Source: Solirubrobacter phytolaccae (GTDB lineage Bacteria; Actinomycetota; Thermoleophilia; Solirubrobacterales; Solirubrobacteraceae). From it: a DNA stretch of 42,755 nt. The notes beneath the pieces were generated by a model. The model was not told the DNA's origin and ran no database searches. It saw only the letters and a program-made list of their open reading frames with translations. Position 1 is the stretch's first letter. Each line of letters begins with the position of its first letter. The position numbers and the translations under genes are program-made. The DNA is taken from positions 1 through 42,755 of the forward strand of contig NZ_JAPDDP010000071.1 of NCBI RefSeq assembly GCF_027587195.1. The letters are read 5' to 3'. This document shows positions 24,006 to 35,621 of this stretch, piece by piece.

Positions 24006-26594
24006 TTAGGTCGTCTCCTGACCATCCTGGTCGTCCGACGGGGTCTCCGGAGTGTCCTCACTGACCGGCTCGGACGGCTCCGCGCCACCCTCCTCGACGT
24101 CGATCTGGATCGGCAGCTCCTCGTCCGGCACCGCGGCGGTGGTGGACGACTCGCTCTCCACGACCAGCGCGACGGCGGACACGCTGTCGCCGGCGCGGAG
24201 GTTCATCACCTTCACGCCCTGAGAGGCCCGGCCGTAGCGGTTGATGCCGCGCACCGAGGTCCGCTGGACCATGCCGTTCTGGGAGATGAAGACGAGCTCC
24301 TCGTGCTCGCGGACCACCAGGGCACCGGCGAGCAGGCCCTTGGTCTCCGTGAACGTGATCGTCTTGACGCCCTTGGCGCCACGCGACGTGAGCCGGTACT
24401 CGTCCACGGACGTCCGCTTGCCGTAGCCACCCTCGGTCACGACGAGCAAGTCCTGGCCGGGGCGCGCGACGTCCATCGCCAGGACGTAGTTGTCCTTGTC
24501 GGCGACGTCCATGCCGCGGACGCCGCTGGTGTCGCGGCCCATCGCGCGGGCGTCCGACTCCTTGAAGCGCACCGCGAGGCCGGCGTGCGAGACGATCAGG
24601 ATCTCGTCTTCCTCGTCCACGCGCCGCACGGCGACGAGCTCGTCGTCCTCGCGGATGTTGATGGCGATGATGCCGTCGGCGCGGATCGGCGTGTTGTACG
24701 CCTGGAACGCGGTCTTCTTCACCGTGCCGTTGCGGGTGGCGAACATGATGTACGGGGCTTCCGAGAAGTCCCGCGTCGCCAGCACCGACTGGACCCGCTC
24801 GCCCTCGCGGAGCGGCAGCACGTTGCCGAGGAAGCGGCCCTTGGAGGTGCGGCTCATCTCGGGCAGGTCGTAGACCTTGGACCGGTAGACCTTGCCGCGG
24901 TTCGTGAAGAACAGCAGGTAGTCGTGGGTCGAGGACACGAACAGGTGCTCGATGAAGTCCTCGTCCTTCATGTCCATGCCGATGATCCCGACGCCGCCGC
25001 GCCGCTGGGCGCGGTAGGTGGCGAGCGGCAGGGACTTGATGTAGCCCGTGTTCGTGATCGAGATGACCATCTGCTGGTCGGCGATCAGGTCCTCGATGTC
25101 GATGTCGTCCTCGGACGGGGCGATCTTCGTGCGGCGCTCGTCGCCGTAGCGGTCGGAGATCTCCGTGAGCTCGGTCTTGATCAGCTCGAGGACCATGTCC
25201 TCGTTGCCGAGCAGCTCCTTGAGCTCGCGGATGCGCTCCATCTTGTCCGAGTGCTCCTGGCGCAGCGTGTCGGCCTCGAGGCCGGTGAGCTGCTGCAGAC
25301 GGAGCTCGAGGATGGCCTGGGCCTGCACGTAGGAGAGCTCGAAGCGCTCCATCAGGCCCGTGCGCGCAGTGTCGCGGTCCCGCGAGGAGCGGATGAGGGC
25401 GATGATCGCGTCGATGTGATCGAGGGCGATCAGCAAGCCCTCGAGCACGTGGACGCGGCGCTCCAGGCCCTTCAGCTCGTGCTTGGCCCGCCGCACGATG
25501 ACCTCGCGCTGGTGGCGGACGTAGTACTTGATGACGTCCTTCAGGCCCAGCAGGCGCGGCACGTTCTCGACGAGCGAGACCATGTTCACGCCGAACGTGG
25601 TCTGCATCGGCGTGTGCTTGTAGAGCTTGTTGAGCACGACCTTCGGGTTCGCGTCGCGCTTGAGCTCGATCACGACCCGCATGCCGTTGCGGTCCGAATG
25701 GTCCTGGACGTCGGAGATCTCGGTGAGCTTCTTCTCCGCGACCAGCTCGGCGATCTTGCGGATGACGCCGCCGTCGCCGCCCTTCTTGACCATGAACGGC
25801 AGCTCGGTGACGACGATCGCCTCGCGGTTGCCGCGGATCTGCTCGTAGTGCGCGGTCGCGCGGACACGGACACGGCCGCGGCCGGTCTCGTACGCGTCGC
25901 GGATCCCGCTGAGGCCGAGGATGACGCCGCCGGTGGGGAAGTCCGGGCCCTTGATGTGCTGCATCAGCCCGGTCGTGTCGATGTCCGGGTTGTCGATGAA
26001 CGCGATGGTCGCCGCGATCGTCTCTTTGAGATTGTGCGGCGGGATGTTCGTCGCCATGCCGACGGCGATGCCGGACGAGCCGTTGACGAGCAGGTTCGGG
26101 AACCGCGCCGGCAGGACGAGCGGCTCCTGCTCGGAGCCGTCGTAGTTCGGGCCGAAGTCGACGGTGTCGGCGTCCAGGTCGCGCAGCAGCTCGCGCGCGA
26201 TCGGCGCCAGCCGCGCCTCGGTGTACCGCATGGCCGCGGCCGGGTCGTCGTCGACCGAGCCGAAGTTGCCCTGGCCGTCGACGAGCGGGTAGCGCAGGGA
26301 GAAGTCCTGCGCCATGCGGACGATCGTGTCGTAGATCGCCGAGTCGCCGTGCGGGTGGTACTTGCCCATGACGTCGCCGACGATGCGGGCCGACTTCACG
26401 TACGGGCGGTTCGGCTGCAGGCCGTTCTCGTGCATCGAGAACAGCGCGCGGCGGTGGACGGGCTTCAGGCCGTCACGGACGTCGGGCAGCGCGCGCCCGA
26501 CGATGACGGACATCGCGTAGTCGAGGTAGGAGGAGCGCATCTCCTCCTCGAGCCCGCGGGGCTCGACGTTTCCGGACTGAATGGTGGTCGACAT
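24006..26594 (-). CDS. gyrA: DNA gyrase subunit A
   Basis: This 862-residue subunit cuts and rejoins DNA during negative supercoiling. The catalytic tyrosine is Tyr124 in [11 protein letters not shown]. The quinolone region reads [10 protein letters not shown] with Ser85 and Asp89, the residues of sensitive enzymes. The C-terminal beta-pinwheel starts near residue 510 and contains the GyrA box as QRRGGVG. The last 40 residues are an acidic Glu/Asp/Ser/Pro-rich tail of the sort that tunes supercoiling in other species. The ATG at 26594 lies 14 bases after the gyrB stop, so the two are one operon. Confidence 0.98.
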   Translation of the reverse strand: MSTTIQSGNVEPRGLEEEMRSSYLDYAMSVIVGRALPDVRDGLKPVHRRALFSMHENGLQPNRPYVKSARIVGDVMGKYHPHGDSAIYDTIVRMAQDFSLRYPLVDGQGNFGSVDDDPAAAMRYTEARLAPIARELLRDLDADTVDFGPNYDGSEQEPLVLPARFPNLLVNGSSGIAVGMATNIPPHNLKETIAATIAFIDNPDIDTTGLMQHIKGPDFPTGGVILGLSGIRDAYETGRGRVRVRATAHYEQIRGNREAIVVTELPFMVKKGGDGGVIRKIAELVAEKKLTEISDVQDHSDRNGMRVVIELKRDANPKVVLNKLYKHTPMQTTFGVNMVSLVENVPRLLGLKDVIKYYVRHQREVIVRRAKHELKGLERRVHVLEGLLIALDHIDAIIALIRSSRDRDTARTGLMERFELSYVQAQAILELRLQQLTGLEADTLRQEHSDKMERIRELKELLGNEDMVLELIKTELTEISDRYGDERRTKIAPSEDDIDIEDLIADQQMVISITNTGYIKSLPLATYRAQRRGGVGIIGMDMKDEDFIEHLFVSSTHDYLLFFTNRGKVYRSKVYDLPEMSRTSKGRFLGNVLPLREGERVQSVLATRDFSEAPYIMFATRNGTVKKTAFQAYNTPIRADGIIAINIREDDELVAVRRVDEEDEILIVSHAGLAVRFKESDARAMGRDTSGVRGMDVADKDNYVLAMDVARPGQDLLVVTEGGYGKRTSVDEYRLTSRGAKGVKTITFTETKGLLAGALVVREHEELVFISQNGMVQRTSVRGINRYGRASQGVKVMNLRAGDSVSAVALVVESESSTTAAVPDEELPIQIDVEEGGAEPSEPVSEDTPETPSDDQDGQETT

Positions 26595-26608
26595 GCTTTA
26601 CCTGGGAG

Positions 26609-29173
<2,565 letters not shown>

Positions 29174-29176
29174 GAC

Positions 29177-29473
29177 TTAGGAGCGGTTCGCCTGAGCTTT
29201 GAGTCGGGTGATCGCGGGCTGCCCGAGCGCCGCGTTCAGACGCTCCACGACGAGCTCCGACATCAGCTGGAGCTCGTTCGCCTGGACCGAGCTGTCACAC
29301 GCCACGACGAGCTCTCCGTCGCGTTCGTAGCGCGGTTCACACGTGTTCGCGAACGCCCCGGCGACCGCGGGCCAGTGGCGCTGGATCTTGGCCAGCAGCG
29401 TCGCCGGCTCGAGCCGATCGCCGACCACGTCGAGCGCGAACGAGATCGGGCGTGGGCTTCGCCGGCGCCTCAC
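29177..29473 (-). CDS. DUF721/DciA family protein
   Basis: This 98-residue protein matches the DUF721 fold found in DciA: ALLAKIQRHWPAVAGAFANTCEPRYERDGELVVACDSSVQANELQLMSELVVERLNAAL, where the Trp, the Ala-Asn-Thr, the beta hairpin and the Trp/Gln-like turn are usual. DciA proteins help load the replicative helicase DnaB in bacteria lacking DnaC or DnaI. Its place after recF and before gyrB is the typical actinobacterial order. Its start overlaps the recF stop by four bases. The short length means the helicase-loading tail is minimal. Confidence 0.85.
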   Translation of the reverse strand: MRRRRSPRPISFALDVVGDRLEPATLLAKIQRHWPAVAGAFANTCEPRYERDGELVVACDSSVQANELQLMSELVVERLNAALGQPAITRLKAQANRS

Positions 29474-30570
29474 ACCGGGAGCTCGGATCGAATCTCGCCG
29501 TCGACGATCTCGATGCGGGTCACGTCGGGCTCCTCCCCGCCGGGCACGTGCTCGAGCTCGGTGGTCGTGATCACAGCCTGCCCCTCGCGGCGCAGGAGGT
29601 CCACCAGACGGCCGCGGCGGGTCGCGTCCAGCTCCGACATCACGTCGTCGAGCAGGATCAGCGGAGCGGCCCCGTGCTCGGCGGCCAGCTCCTCGCGCTC
29701 GGCGAGCAGCAGCGCGAGCAGGCCGAGGCGCTGCTGACCGCGCGAGCCGTAGGACCGCAGCTCACGCCCTTCGCGCTTGAACCCGAGGTCGTCGCGGTGC
29801 GGCCCGTGGCCGGTGAAGCCGCGTTCGAGGTCGGAGTCCACGCGCTCGGCGAGCTCGGCGGCCAGCGCCTCCGCGGTGTCGGCCGACGACCGCGGCTTGA
29901 AGCGCAGCTCGACCACGCCCTCGAGGCCCAGCGCCTGTGCATGCTGTGCATAACGAGGGCGAAGCCTGTCGACGGTGGCGGCGCGATCGGCCATCAGCGC
30001 CACGCCGTGGCGGGCGAGCTCCGCGTCCCAGGCCGGCAGCGAGGCCCGTGACGCGCGGCCGGCGCGGATGCTGGCGAGCAGCGCGTTGCGCTGCGCCAGG
30101 GCGGCGCTATAGGAGCGACGCGTGCCCGCACGCGAGGGCCAGAGCGCCGCGACGACCTGGTCCAGGTGGGCGCGACGCAGCGCCGGGGCGCCGAGCACAA
30201 GCTCCAGCCGGTCGGGCAGGAAGACCGAGACGAGCGGCCGCGCGCCGGTGCCGACGAGGTTCTCCACCGGCGCGCCGTCGGCCTTCAGCCGCTTGGCCTC
30301 CCCGGGCTTGAAGCCGACCGTCACCTCGTGGCGGCCGAGCCCGTCCTCGCTCGTGAGCTCCAGCCGCGTCAGCTCCGCGCCGAAGCGGACGACCTCGCGC
30401 TCGTTCGACGTCCGGCACGAGCGGGCGGTGCAGGCGAAGTAGATCGCCTCCAGCAGGTTCGTCTTCCCGGCGCCGTTGCGGCCGGTGATGACGGTGAGTC
30501 CCGGGCCCAGCCGGACTTCCGCAGCGGTGTATGTGCGGAAGTCTCGGAGGCTAAGCCCGGTCAGGATCAA
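29470..30570 (-). CDS. recF: DNA replication and repair protein RecF
   Basis: This 366-residue SMC-like ATPase acts in gap repair together with RecO and RecR. It has Walker A GRNGAGKT (30-37), the signature-like SRGQQRLGLLALLLAE and Walker B LILLDDVMSELD, in the expected order. It begins four bases inside the dnaN end, so dnaN, recF and DUF721 are translated as one coupled block. Length and motifs are normal for the family. Confidence 0.97.
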   Translation of the reverse strand: MILTGLSLRDFRTYTAAEVRLGPGLTVITGRNGAGKTNLLEAIYFACTARSCRTSNEREVVRFGAELTRLELTSEDGLGRHEVTVGFKPGEAKRLKADGAPVENLVGTGARPLVSVFLPDRLELVLGAPALRRAHLDQVVAALWPSRAGTRRSYSAALAQRNALLASIRAGRASRASLPAWDAELARHGVALMADRAATVDRLRPRYAQHAQALGLEGVVELRFKPRSSADTAEALAAELAERVDSDLERGFTGHGPHRDDLGFKREGRELRSYGSRGQQRLGLLALLLAEREELAAEHGAAPLILLDDVMSELDATRRGRLVDLLRREGQAVITTTELEHVPGGEEPDVTRIEIVDGEIRSELPV

Positions 30571-31664
30571 ACGTTGAGGCGGATTGGCATCAGGAGGTAC
30601 TGGAACCCGGCACCGTCATCGAGGAGGCCGGGGCGCAGCGGCGAGATGAGCTTGATGATCACGTCACCGTCGATGGCGTCCAGGCCGTCGCGCAGGAACT
30701 CCGGGTTGAACCCGATCTCCAGCGGCTCGCCGGCGAACGGGACGGGGATCGTCTCGCGCGCCTCGCCGACGTCCGGCGTGCGGGCCGACACCGTCAGCTC
30801 GCCCTCGGTGAACGCGAGCCGCAGCGGCGCGTTCTTCTGCGCCAGCAGCGAGATGCGCCGGACGACCTCGCCGACCTCGCCACCGGCAAGGCGCAGCTCG
30901 TGCTCGTACGTGTCGGGCAGCAGCTGGCGGTAGTTCGGAAACTGGCCGTCGATCAGCCGCGAGGACAGCACGATGCCGCCGGCCGCGAACACGACCTGGT
31001 TGGCGCGCACGGAGACGTTGAGGATCTCCGCGTTCTCGTGCTGGACGATGCGCGTGAGCTCCTGCAGCGCACGAGCCGGCACGTTGGCCTCGAAGCTGCC
31101 GGCCAGCGGCGCTTCGAGCTTGGTCTCCTTGACCGAGAGCCGGTAGGAGTCGGTCGCGACCATCCGCAGCTCGTCGCCCGCGGCCGAGACGAGGATGCCG
31201 GTGAGCACCGGGCGCGTCTCGTCGCGTGACGCCGAGCGGGCGACCATGTTCACGGTGCTGACGAACGCGGCGCCCGGAACCTCGACGACGTCGCCGTCGA
31301 CCTCCGGGAACGGCGGGAAGTCCTCCAGCCGCAGCGTGCGGATGTGGAACGAGGCGGTGCCGCCGAGGATCTCGACGTCCTGCTCGACGGGCCGCAGCTC
31401 GAGCGAGACCTCCTTGCCGGGCAGGGCGCGGACGACGTCCACGACCAGGCGGGCCGGGAGCACCAGGGAGCCTTCGCGGACGACTTCGCCTTCGAGCGGC
31501 ACGCGCAGGCCGATCTCCATGTCGGTCGCGCGCAGCTCGATCCCGTCCTTGGTGGCGAGGAGCTGAACGCCGGACAGCGCCTGGACGGCGCTGCGCGTGG
31601 ATGCGGCGCGCGTGACCGTCTGCAGCTGGGCGAAAAGCGCGTCGCGCCGGGTGGTGATCTTCAT
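30567..31664 (-). CDS. dnaN: DNA polymerase III beta sliding clamp
   Basis: This 365-residue protein is the ring that holds the polymerase on DNA. It begins MKITTRRDALFAQLQTVTRAASTRSAVQALSGV and ends FQYLLMPIRLNV, the conserved clamp tail that carries the hydrophobic pocket for binding partners. Three repeated clamp folds fit the length. AAGGCGG before the ATG is a fair ribosome binding site. It is separated from dnaA by 153 bases that carry DnaA boxes, so it likely has its own promoter. Confidence 0.98.
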   Translation of the reverse strand: MKITTRRDALFAQLQTVTRAASTRSAVQALSGVQLLATKDGIELRATDMEIGLRVPLEGEVVREGSLVLPARLVVDVVRALPGKEVSLELRPVEQDVEILGGTASFHIRTLRLEDFPPFPEVDGDVVEVPGAAFVSTVNMVARSASRDETRPVLTGILVSAAGDELRMVATDSYRLSVKETKLEAPLAGSFEANVPARALQELTRIVQHENAEILNVSVRANQVVFAAGGIVLSSRLIDGQFPNYRQLLPDTYEHELRLAGGEVGEVVRRISLLAQKNAPLRLAFTEGELTVSARTPDVGEARETIPVPFAGEPLEIGFNPEFLRDGLDAIDGDVIIKLISPLRPGLLDDGAGFQYLLMPIRLNV

Positions 31665-31732
31665 TCGGCTGCCGCCTTACGCGTCGAGATCGGGTGATGA
31701 ATCAGTTCAGTGGTCATCGAGGCTGTTCAGTG

Positions 31733-31854
31733 TGTGCACAAGCCTGACGAAGCCCGCTCCAGAGCGGACGTGGCCTGTGCATGAACTGTCGAAGTCTGTC
31801 AGGAGTGCCGGACCGCATCAGTGACCACCCAGTGACCGGAGCAGGTTGTGCACA
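31733..31854. other. oriC: DnaA box cluster between dnaN and dnaA (origin part 1)
   Basis: Two identical boxes TTGTGCACA face each other, at 31741-31733 (minus) and 31846-31854 (plus, inside the end of dnaA). A weaker box TCATGCACA lies at 31784-31776 (minus). CAGTG-containing repeats surround them. The dnaA-dnaN gap is the usual actinobacterial origin position. Confidence 0.6.
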
Positions 31855-33155
31855 GCCTCGTAGGCCTCGCGGTCGGACGCCATCCGCTCCGTGGTGCGGC
31901 GGCAGGCGTGCAGGACGGTGGTGTGGTTGCGGTTCCCGAACGCGCGTCCGATCGTCGGCAGCGTGGCGCCGGTCAGCTCGCGCGCGAGGTACATGGCGAC
32001 CTGGCGGGCGAGTGCGGCGGGCTGGGTCCGGCTCGAGGAGAGCAGGGCGTCCATCGAGACGCCGAACGCCTCACACGCCTGTTCCTGGATCTCCTGGATG
32101 GTCGGGATCGCCTTCTTCTTGGTCAGCTCGGGGTAGAGGCCCGCGAGAACCTCGCGGGCGAGCTCGGCGGTGACCGGCCGGCCTGTGAGCGAGCCGAAGG
32201 CGACCACGCGGATGAGCGCGCCCTCGAGCGCGCGGATGTTCGCGTCCACGCGGTCGGCGATCAGGTCCAGCGCGGCCGGGTCGACCTCGCCGACGTCATC
32301 CTGCGCGACCCGCTTGCGCAGGATCGTCAGGCGCGTGGCGTGGTCGGCCGGCCGGACGTCGCACACGAGCCCGGCCTCGAAGCGCTCGCGCAGCCGGTCC
32401 TCGAGCGCGTCCATATCGCGCGGGAGCCGGTCGGAGGTGAGGACGAGCTGGGCGCCGGCCTGGTGCAGGACGTTGAAGGTGTGGAAGAACTCCTGCTCGG
32501 TCTTCGCCTTCTGGGCCAGGAACTGGACGTCGTCGACGAGCAGGACGTCGACGCCGCGGTACGCGCCTTTGAAGGCCTCCATGTCCCCGCCCTGGATCGC
32601 GGCGACGAAGTGGTCGGTGAACGCCTCGGCCGTCGTGTAGCGGGCGGTCATGCCGCCGCCGTGGTCGTGGACGTAGTTCGCGATCGAGTGCAGCAGGTGG
32701 GTCTTGCCGAGGCCGGGTGGCCCGCAGATGAACAGCGGGTTGTAGGCGAGGCCCGGGGTCTCGGCCACGGCCAGGGCGGCCGCGTGCGCGAGCCGGTTGC
32801 TCTCGCCGATGACGAACTGGTCGAAGGTCAGGCGCGGGTTCAGCTGCTGCGACGCGGGCGCCTGCACGCGGGGGGTCGGGGCGGCCGGCGTCGCGGGCGG
32901 CGCCTCTTCGGGGTCGGCGATCCGGACCGTTGCCCCGGGCCCGAGCACGGTCTCCGCGCAGGCGGTGAGGACGCGGCCGAACCGGGTCTGCGCCCACGAG
33001 CGGACATCGTCGGGCGCCTCGAGGACGATCGTCGTCCCGTCGATCTCCCGGAAGCCCATGCGCTCGAGCCAGATGTGCCAGGTGGACTCGTTGACCGCCT
33101 TGCGGAGCTCACCGCGGAAGCGGTGCCAGACAGTGGCGGAGTCGAGGGCTGACAC
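31818..33155 (-). CDS. dnaA: Chromosomal replication initiator DnaA
   Basis: This 445-residue AAA+ protein opens the origin. Domain I is SALDSATVWHRFRGELRKAVNESTWHIWLERM (1-33), followed by a short Pro-rich linker (84-103). The ATPase has Walker A GPPGLGKT (145-152) and Walker B LLVDDVQF (205-212). Domain IV ends with FGNRNHTTVLHACRR; the usual signature reads RDHTTV, so Asn410 replaces a DNA-contacting Asp. I chose GTG at 33155, since the family sequence begins there and GAGGAGG lies 13 bases before it; an ATG at 33239 would add 28 unlike residues. DnaA boxes occur on both sides of the gene. Confidence 0.97.
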   Translation of the reverse strand: MSALDSATVWHRFRGELRKAVNESTWHIWLERMGFREIDGTTIVLEAPDDVRSWAQTRFGRVLTACAETVLGPGATVRIADPEEAPPATPAAPTPRVQAPASQQLNPRLTFDQFVIGESNRLAHAAALAVAETPGLAYNPLFICGPPGLGKTHLLHSIANYVHDHGGGMTARYTTAEAFTDHFVAAIQGGDMEAFKGAYRGVDVLLVDDVQFLAQKAKTEQEFFHTFNVLHQAGAQLVLTSDRLPRDMDALEDRLRERFEAGLVCDVRPADHATRLTILRKRVAQDDVGEVDPAALDLIADRVDANIRALEGALIRVVAFGSLTGRPVTAELAREVLAGLYPELTKKKAIPTIQEIQEQACEAFGVSMDALLSSSRTQPAALARQVAMYLARELTGATLPTIGRAFGNRNHTTVLHACRRTTERMASDREAYEAVHNLLRSLGGH

Positions 33156-33314
33156 GGGCGCGGAAGAACCTCCTCGGCGGGACCGAGGACGGGGATGAGG
33201 CTGGAAAAGGGGGCCGCGAGACGGCCGGAGCGCGAACATAGCAAAGGGTCGGGAGCCCGATACGCCCCTTCCCCGGAGGGCTCCGCAAATCGCGCACGAA
33301 TGTGAACGCGGACG

Positions 33315-33356
33315 TTGTCCACATCTGTCCGCAGCATGTGCATTGCCCTGTGCACG
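33315..33356 (+). other. oriC: DnaA box cluster between dnaA and rpmH (origin part 2)
   Basis: A clear box TTGTCCACA lies at 33315-33323, then CTGTCCGCA at 33325-33333 (two mismatches) and CTGTGCACG at 33348-33356. They lie in the 305-base divergent gap between dnaA and rpmH, which otherwise has no gene. dnaA autoregulation is an alternative role for this group. Confidence 0.55.
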
Positions 33357-33374
33357 GGCTCGGCGTTGTATCCT
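33343..33374 (+). promoter_or_regulatory. Candidate rpmH promoter
   Basis: TTGCCC at 33343-33348 with TTGTAT (33366-33371) after 17 bases, or TATCCT (33369-33374) after 20. It overlaps the DnaA box at 33348, so initiator binding could influence it. It would give a leader of roughly 80 bases before the GTG of rpmH. Confidence 0.35.
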
Positions 33375-33460
33375 TCTTCGCCGCCGCGCAGCGTGCTCGG
33401 CTCGGTGCTGCGCCGAGCCACGCGAACCATCCCGGCCCGCGGCTAAGGAGTCCACGAACT

Positions 33461-33604
33461 GTGAAGCGCACCTATCAGCCCAAGAAGCGCAAGCGCGCCC
33501 GCACCCACGGGTTTCGTCAGCGTATGAGCACCAAAGCGGGTCGCATCGTCCTGAAGCGACGTCGCGACAAGGGCCGCAAGCGGCTCAGCGTCAGCGACAA
33601 GTAG
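33461..33604 (+). CDS. rpmH: 50S ribosomal protein bL34
   Basis: This 47-residue, very basic protein reads [20 protein letters not shown] and continues with [21 protein letters not shown], a nearly complete match to bL34. The start is GTG at 33461 with AAGGAG at 33445-33450. It opens the rpmH-rnpA-yidD-yidC-khpB-rsmG run on the right of the origin, an order kept in most bacteria. Confidence 0.98.
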   Translation: MKRTYQPKKRKRARTHGFRQRMSTKAGRIVLKRRRDKGRKRLSVSDK

Positions 33605-33614
33605 CCCAAGACCG

Positions 33615-33998
33615 TTGCGCGATCGCGCCCCCCGTCGCCGCAGGTTGTCCCGCAGCGCGGAGTTCGAGCGCGTCTATCGCCAGGGTCGTTCCAAGGGCAA
33701 CCGCTTTCTCGTCCTCTACGCGTTCCCACGCGAGGAGGACGAGCGCCGTGAGGAGCAGGACGGGCCGCGTCTGGGCCTGTCCGTCTCCCGCAAGGTCGGC
33801 GGCGCCGTCGACCGCAACCGGGTCAAGCGCGTGCTGCGCGAGGCGTTCTGGCAAGAGGCCGAGCGGCTGCCGGCCACCTCGGACTACGTCGTCGTCGCGC
33901 GCCCGGACGCGAAGGACCTCGCCGAGCGTGAGGGCACCGAAGGTGTGCGCCTCCAGCTCGCGGAGCTCGTGGACGGCCTTGGCGGCACGTCCGCGTGA
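33615..33998 (+). CDS. rnpA: Ribonuclease P protein component
   Basis: This 127-residue basic protein helps RNase P RNA mature the 5' ends of tRNAs. It has the [19 protein letters not shown] opening, the [25 protein letters not shown] motif (RNR..KR..RE) and an acidic C-terminal tail. The start is TTG at 33615, ten bases after rpmH; the motif placement supports it. Its stop overlaps the yidD start (GTGA). Confidence 0.95.
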   Translation: MRDRAPRRRRLSRSAEFERVYRQGRSKGNRFLVLYAFPREEDERREEQDGPRLGLSVSRKVGGAVDRNRVKRVLREAFWQEAERLPATSDYVVVARPDAKDLAEREGTEGVRLQLAELVDGLGGTSA

Positions 33999-34228
33999 AG
34001 GTCCTGGCCCTCGGCCCGATTCGCTTCTACCAGCGGTTCATCTCGCCGGCGTTTCCACGCCGGTGCAAGTATCACCCCACTTGTTCGCAGTACGCGGTCC
34101 AAGCCATCCAGCGCTATGGCATCCTGAGGGGCGGCGCCCTCGCGGCGTGGCGTCTCCTGCGCTGCAACCCGTTTAGCCACGGCGGTTACGACCCCGTGCC
34201 CGTCCGTGACACCTCTCCCGTTAGCTAA
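33995..34228 (+). CDS. yidD: Membrane protein insertion efficiency factor YidD
   Basis: This 77-residue protein has the family core [34 protein letters not shown] and [16 protein letters not shown], with the conserved cysteines at CKYHPTC and RCNP. It is a small amphipathic protein on the inner face of the membrane that aids YidC-dependent insertion. The GTG overlaps the rnpA TGA and its stop comes three bases before yidC. Confidence 0.96.
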   Translation: MKVLALGPIRFYQRFISPAFPRRCKYHPTCSQYAVQAIQRYGILRGGALAAWRLLRCNPFSHGGYDPVPVRDTSPVS

Positions 34229-34231
34229 CTC

Positions 34232-35143
34232 GTGATCAACCTCTTCGCTGATGCCCACGGTGGCACGCCGATCATCCAACCGCTGATCGACTTCTTCCAC
34301 TGGATCCTGCTCTTCATCCACGACGAGCTGATCGGTTCCTGGGGCTGGTCGATCATCGCCCTCACCGTGCTCGTGCGCGCGTGTCTTCTCCCGCTGACCT
34401 TCAAGCAGTTCCACTCGATGCAGCGCCTTGCGCACCTGCAGCCCGAGATGAAGAAGGTCCAGGAGAAGTTCAAGGGCGACAAGGAGCGCATGAACCAGGA
34501 GATGATGAAGTTCTACCGCGAGAACAAGGTGAATCCGTTCGCCTCGTGCCTGCCGATGCTGGCGCAGTTCCCGGTCTTCATCTCGCTGTACTACATGCTC
34601 CGCATCGATCTGCGGTACGACATCTGCCCGCAGATCAACAACGGCCGCGAGAGCCCGATCCCGTGTGGATCGGACGACGCGTCGCAGTTCCTGTTCATCA
34701 GCGACCTGACGGACAAGGCGACCGGCGGCACCCTCGCGATCCTGATCATCCTGTACGTCGGCTCGCAGCTGCTGTCCACGCTGCTGATGTCGACGACGAC
34801 GGATCGCACGCAGCGCCTGATCTTCATGGCGCTGCCGTTCATCTTCGTCCTGTTCGTCATCCAGTTCCCGGCCGGCCTGCTGGTCTACTGGATCACGACG
34901 AACATCTGGACGATCGTGCAGCAGGCGATCATCAAGAAGCGCCTCGGCCCGATGCGTCCGCCGCTGGCCGAGGGCGAGAAGCCGCCGAGCCTGTTCGACA
35001 GCTTCAAGCAAGCGAGCCCGGCGACGGCCGCCGTGCCCGAGAAGAAGCCGAAGGTCCGCGGCGAGGAGCCCAGGGGCAAGACGGCCGGACCGCCGCCGAG
35101 ATCACCGCGTAAGAAGAAGAAACGTTCTGGGAGGCGTCGATGA
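34232..35143 (+). CDS. yidC: Membrane protein insertase YidC
   Basis: This 303-residue insertase has five likely membrane segments (about 16-35, 40-60, 107-125, 165-183 and 195-225) of the short Oxa1/YidC form without the large outer domain of Gram-negative bacteria. The conserved arginine lies in LTVLVRACLLPLTFKQ. The cytoplasmic loop LQPEMKKVQEKFKGDKERMNQEMMKFY is typical. The last 60 residues are strongly basic (KKKKRSGRRR), likely to touch ribosomes. The first residue is GTG at 34232. Its end overlaps khpB by four bases. Confidence 0.96.
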   Translation: MINLFADAHGGTPIIQPLIDFFHWILLFIHDELIGSWGWSIIALTVLVRACLLPLTFKQFHSMQRLAHLQPEMKKVQEKFKGDKERMNQEMMKFYRENKVNPFASCLPMLAQFPVFISLYYMLRIDLRYDICPQINNGRESPIPCGSDDASQFLFISDLTDKATGGTLAILIILYVGSQLLSTLLMSTTTDRTQRLIFMALPFIFVLFVIQFPAGLLVYWITTNIWTIVQQAIIKKRLGPMRPPLAEGEKPPSLFDSFKQASPATAAVPEKKPKVRGEEPRGKTAGPPPRSPRKKKKRSGRRR

Positions 35144-35601
35144 GCGATTCCGCCGATCGCGTGCGGGACCTGCTGGAGCACGTGAGCGATGCGCTCGCGC
35201 TGGATGCGGACGTCGTCATCGAGGAGGAGGGCCGGATCATCAAGGCCACGCTCGAAGGCGACGACCTCGGTCTGTTCATCGGCCGTCACGGCCAGACGAT
35301 CGATGCCGTCCAGCACTTGGCGTTCAAGACCGCGACGCGGGATCAGCCGCCGTCCGCGGGTGTGCGCGTGGTCGTGGACGCCGCCGGCTACCGGGAGCGT
35401 CGCGAGCTCGCGCTGCAGCGGCAGGCCGATGAGGCCGCTGCCGAAGCGGTGCGCTCCGGCCGTCCGGTCGCGCTCGACGCCATGAGCGCGACGGAGCGCA
35501 AGGTCGTGCACGAGTACCTGAAGGACCGCGAGGACGTGGAGACCTACTCCGAGGGCGCTGAGCCCGATCGTCACCTCGTGGTTGCTCCGCTGGACAGCTA
35601 G
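35140..35601 (+). CDS. khpB: KH-R3H RNA-binding protein KhpB (Jag/SpoIIIJ-associated)
   Basis: This 153-residue protein has a KH domain with the GxxG loop as GRHG (in LFIGRHGQTIDAVQHLAFKTA) and a C-terminal R3H domain (ALDAMSATERKVVHEYLKDREDVETYSEGAEPDRHLVV). The N-terminal Jag domain found in firmicutes is missing, which is common in actinobacteria. Such proteins bind many RNAs and affect cell length and envelope growth. It is read directly after yidC. Confidence 0.95.
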   Translation: MSDSADRVRDLLEHVSDALALDADVVIEEEGRIIKATLEGDDLGLFIGRHGQTIDAVQHLAFKTATRDQPPSAGVRVVVDAAGYRERRELALQRQADEAAAEAVRSGRPVALDAMSATERKVVHEYLKDREDVETYSEGAEPDRHLVVAPLDS

Positions 35602-35605
35602 TCCG

Positions 35606-35621
35606 CGTTTCACGTGAAACG
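35606..35621. promoter_or_regulatory. parS: parS site 1 (overlaps the rsmG start)
   Basis: CGTTTCACGTGAAACG matches the parS consensus in 14 of 16 positions and is a perfect palindrome. The GTG start of rsmG at 35614 lies inside it. Confidence 0.9.
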
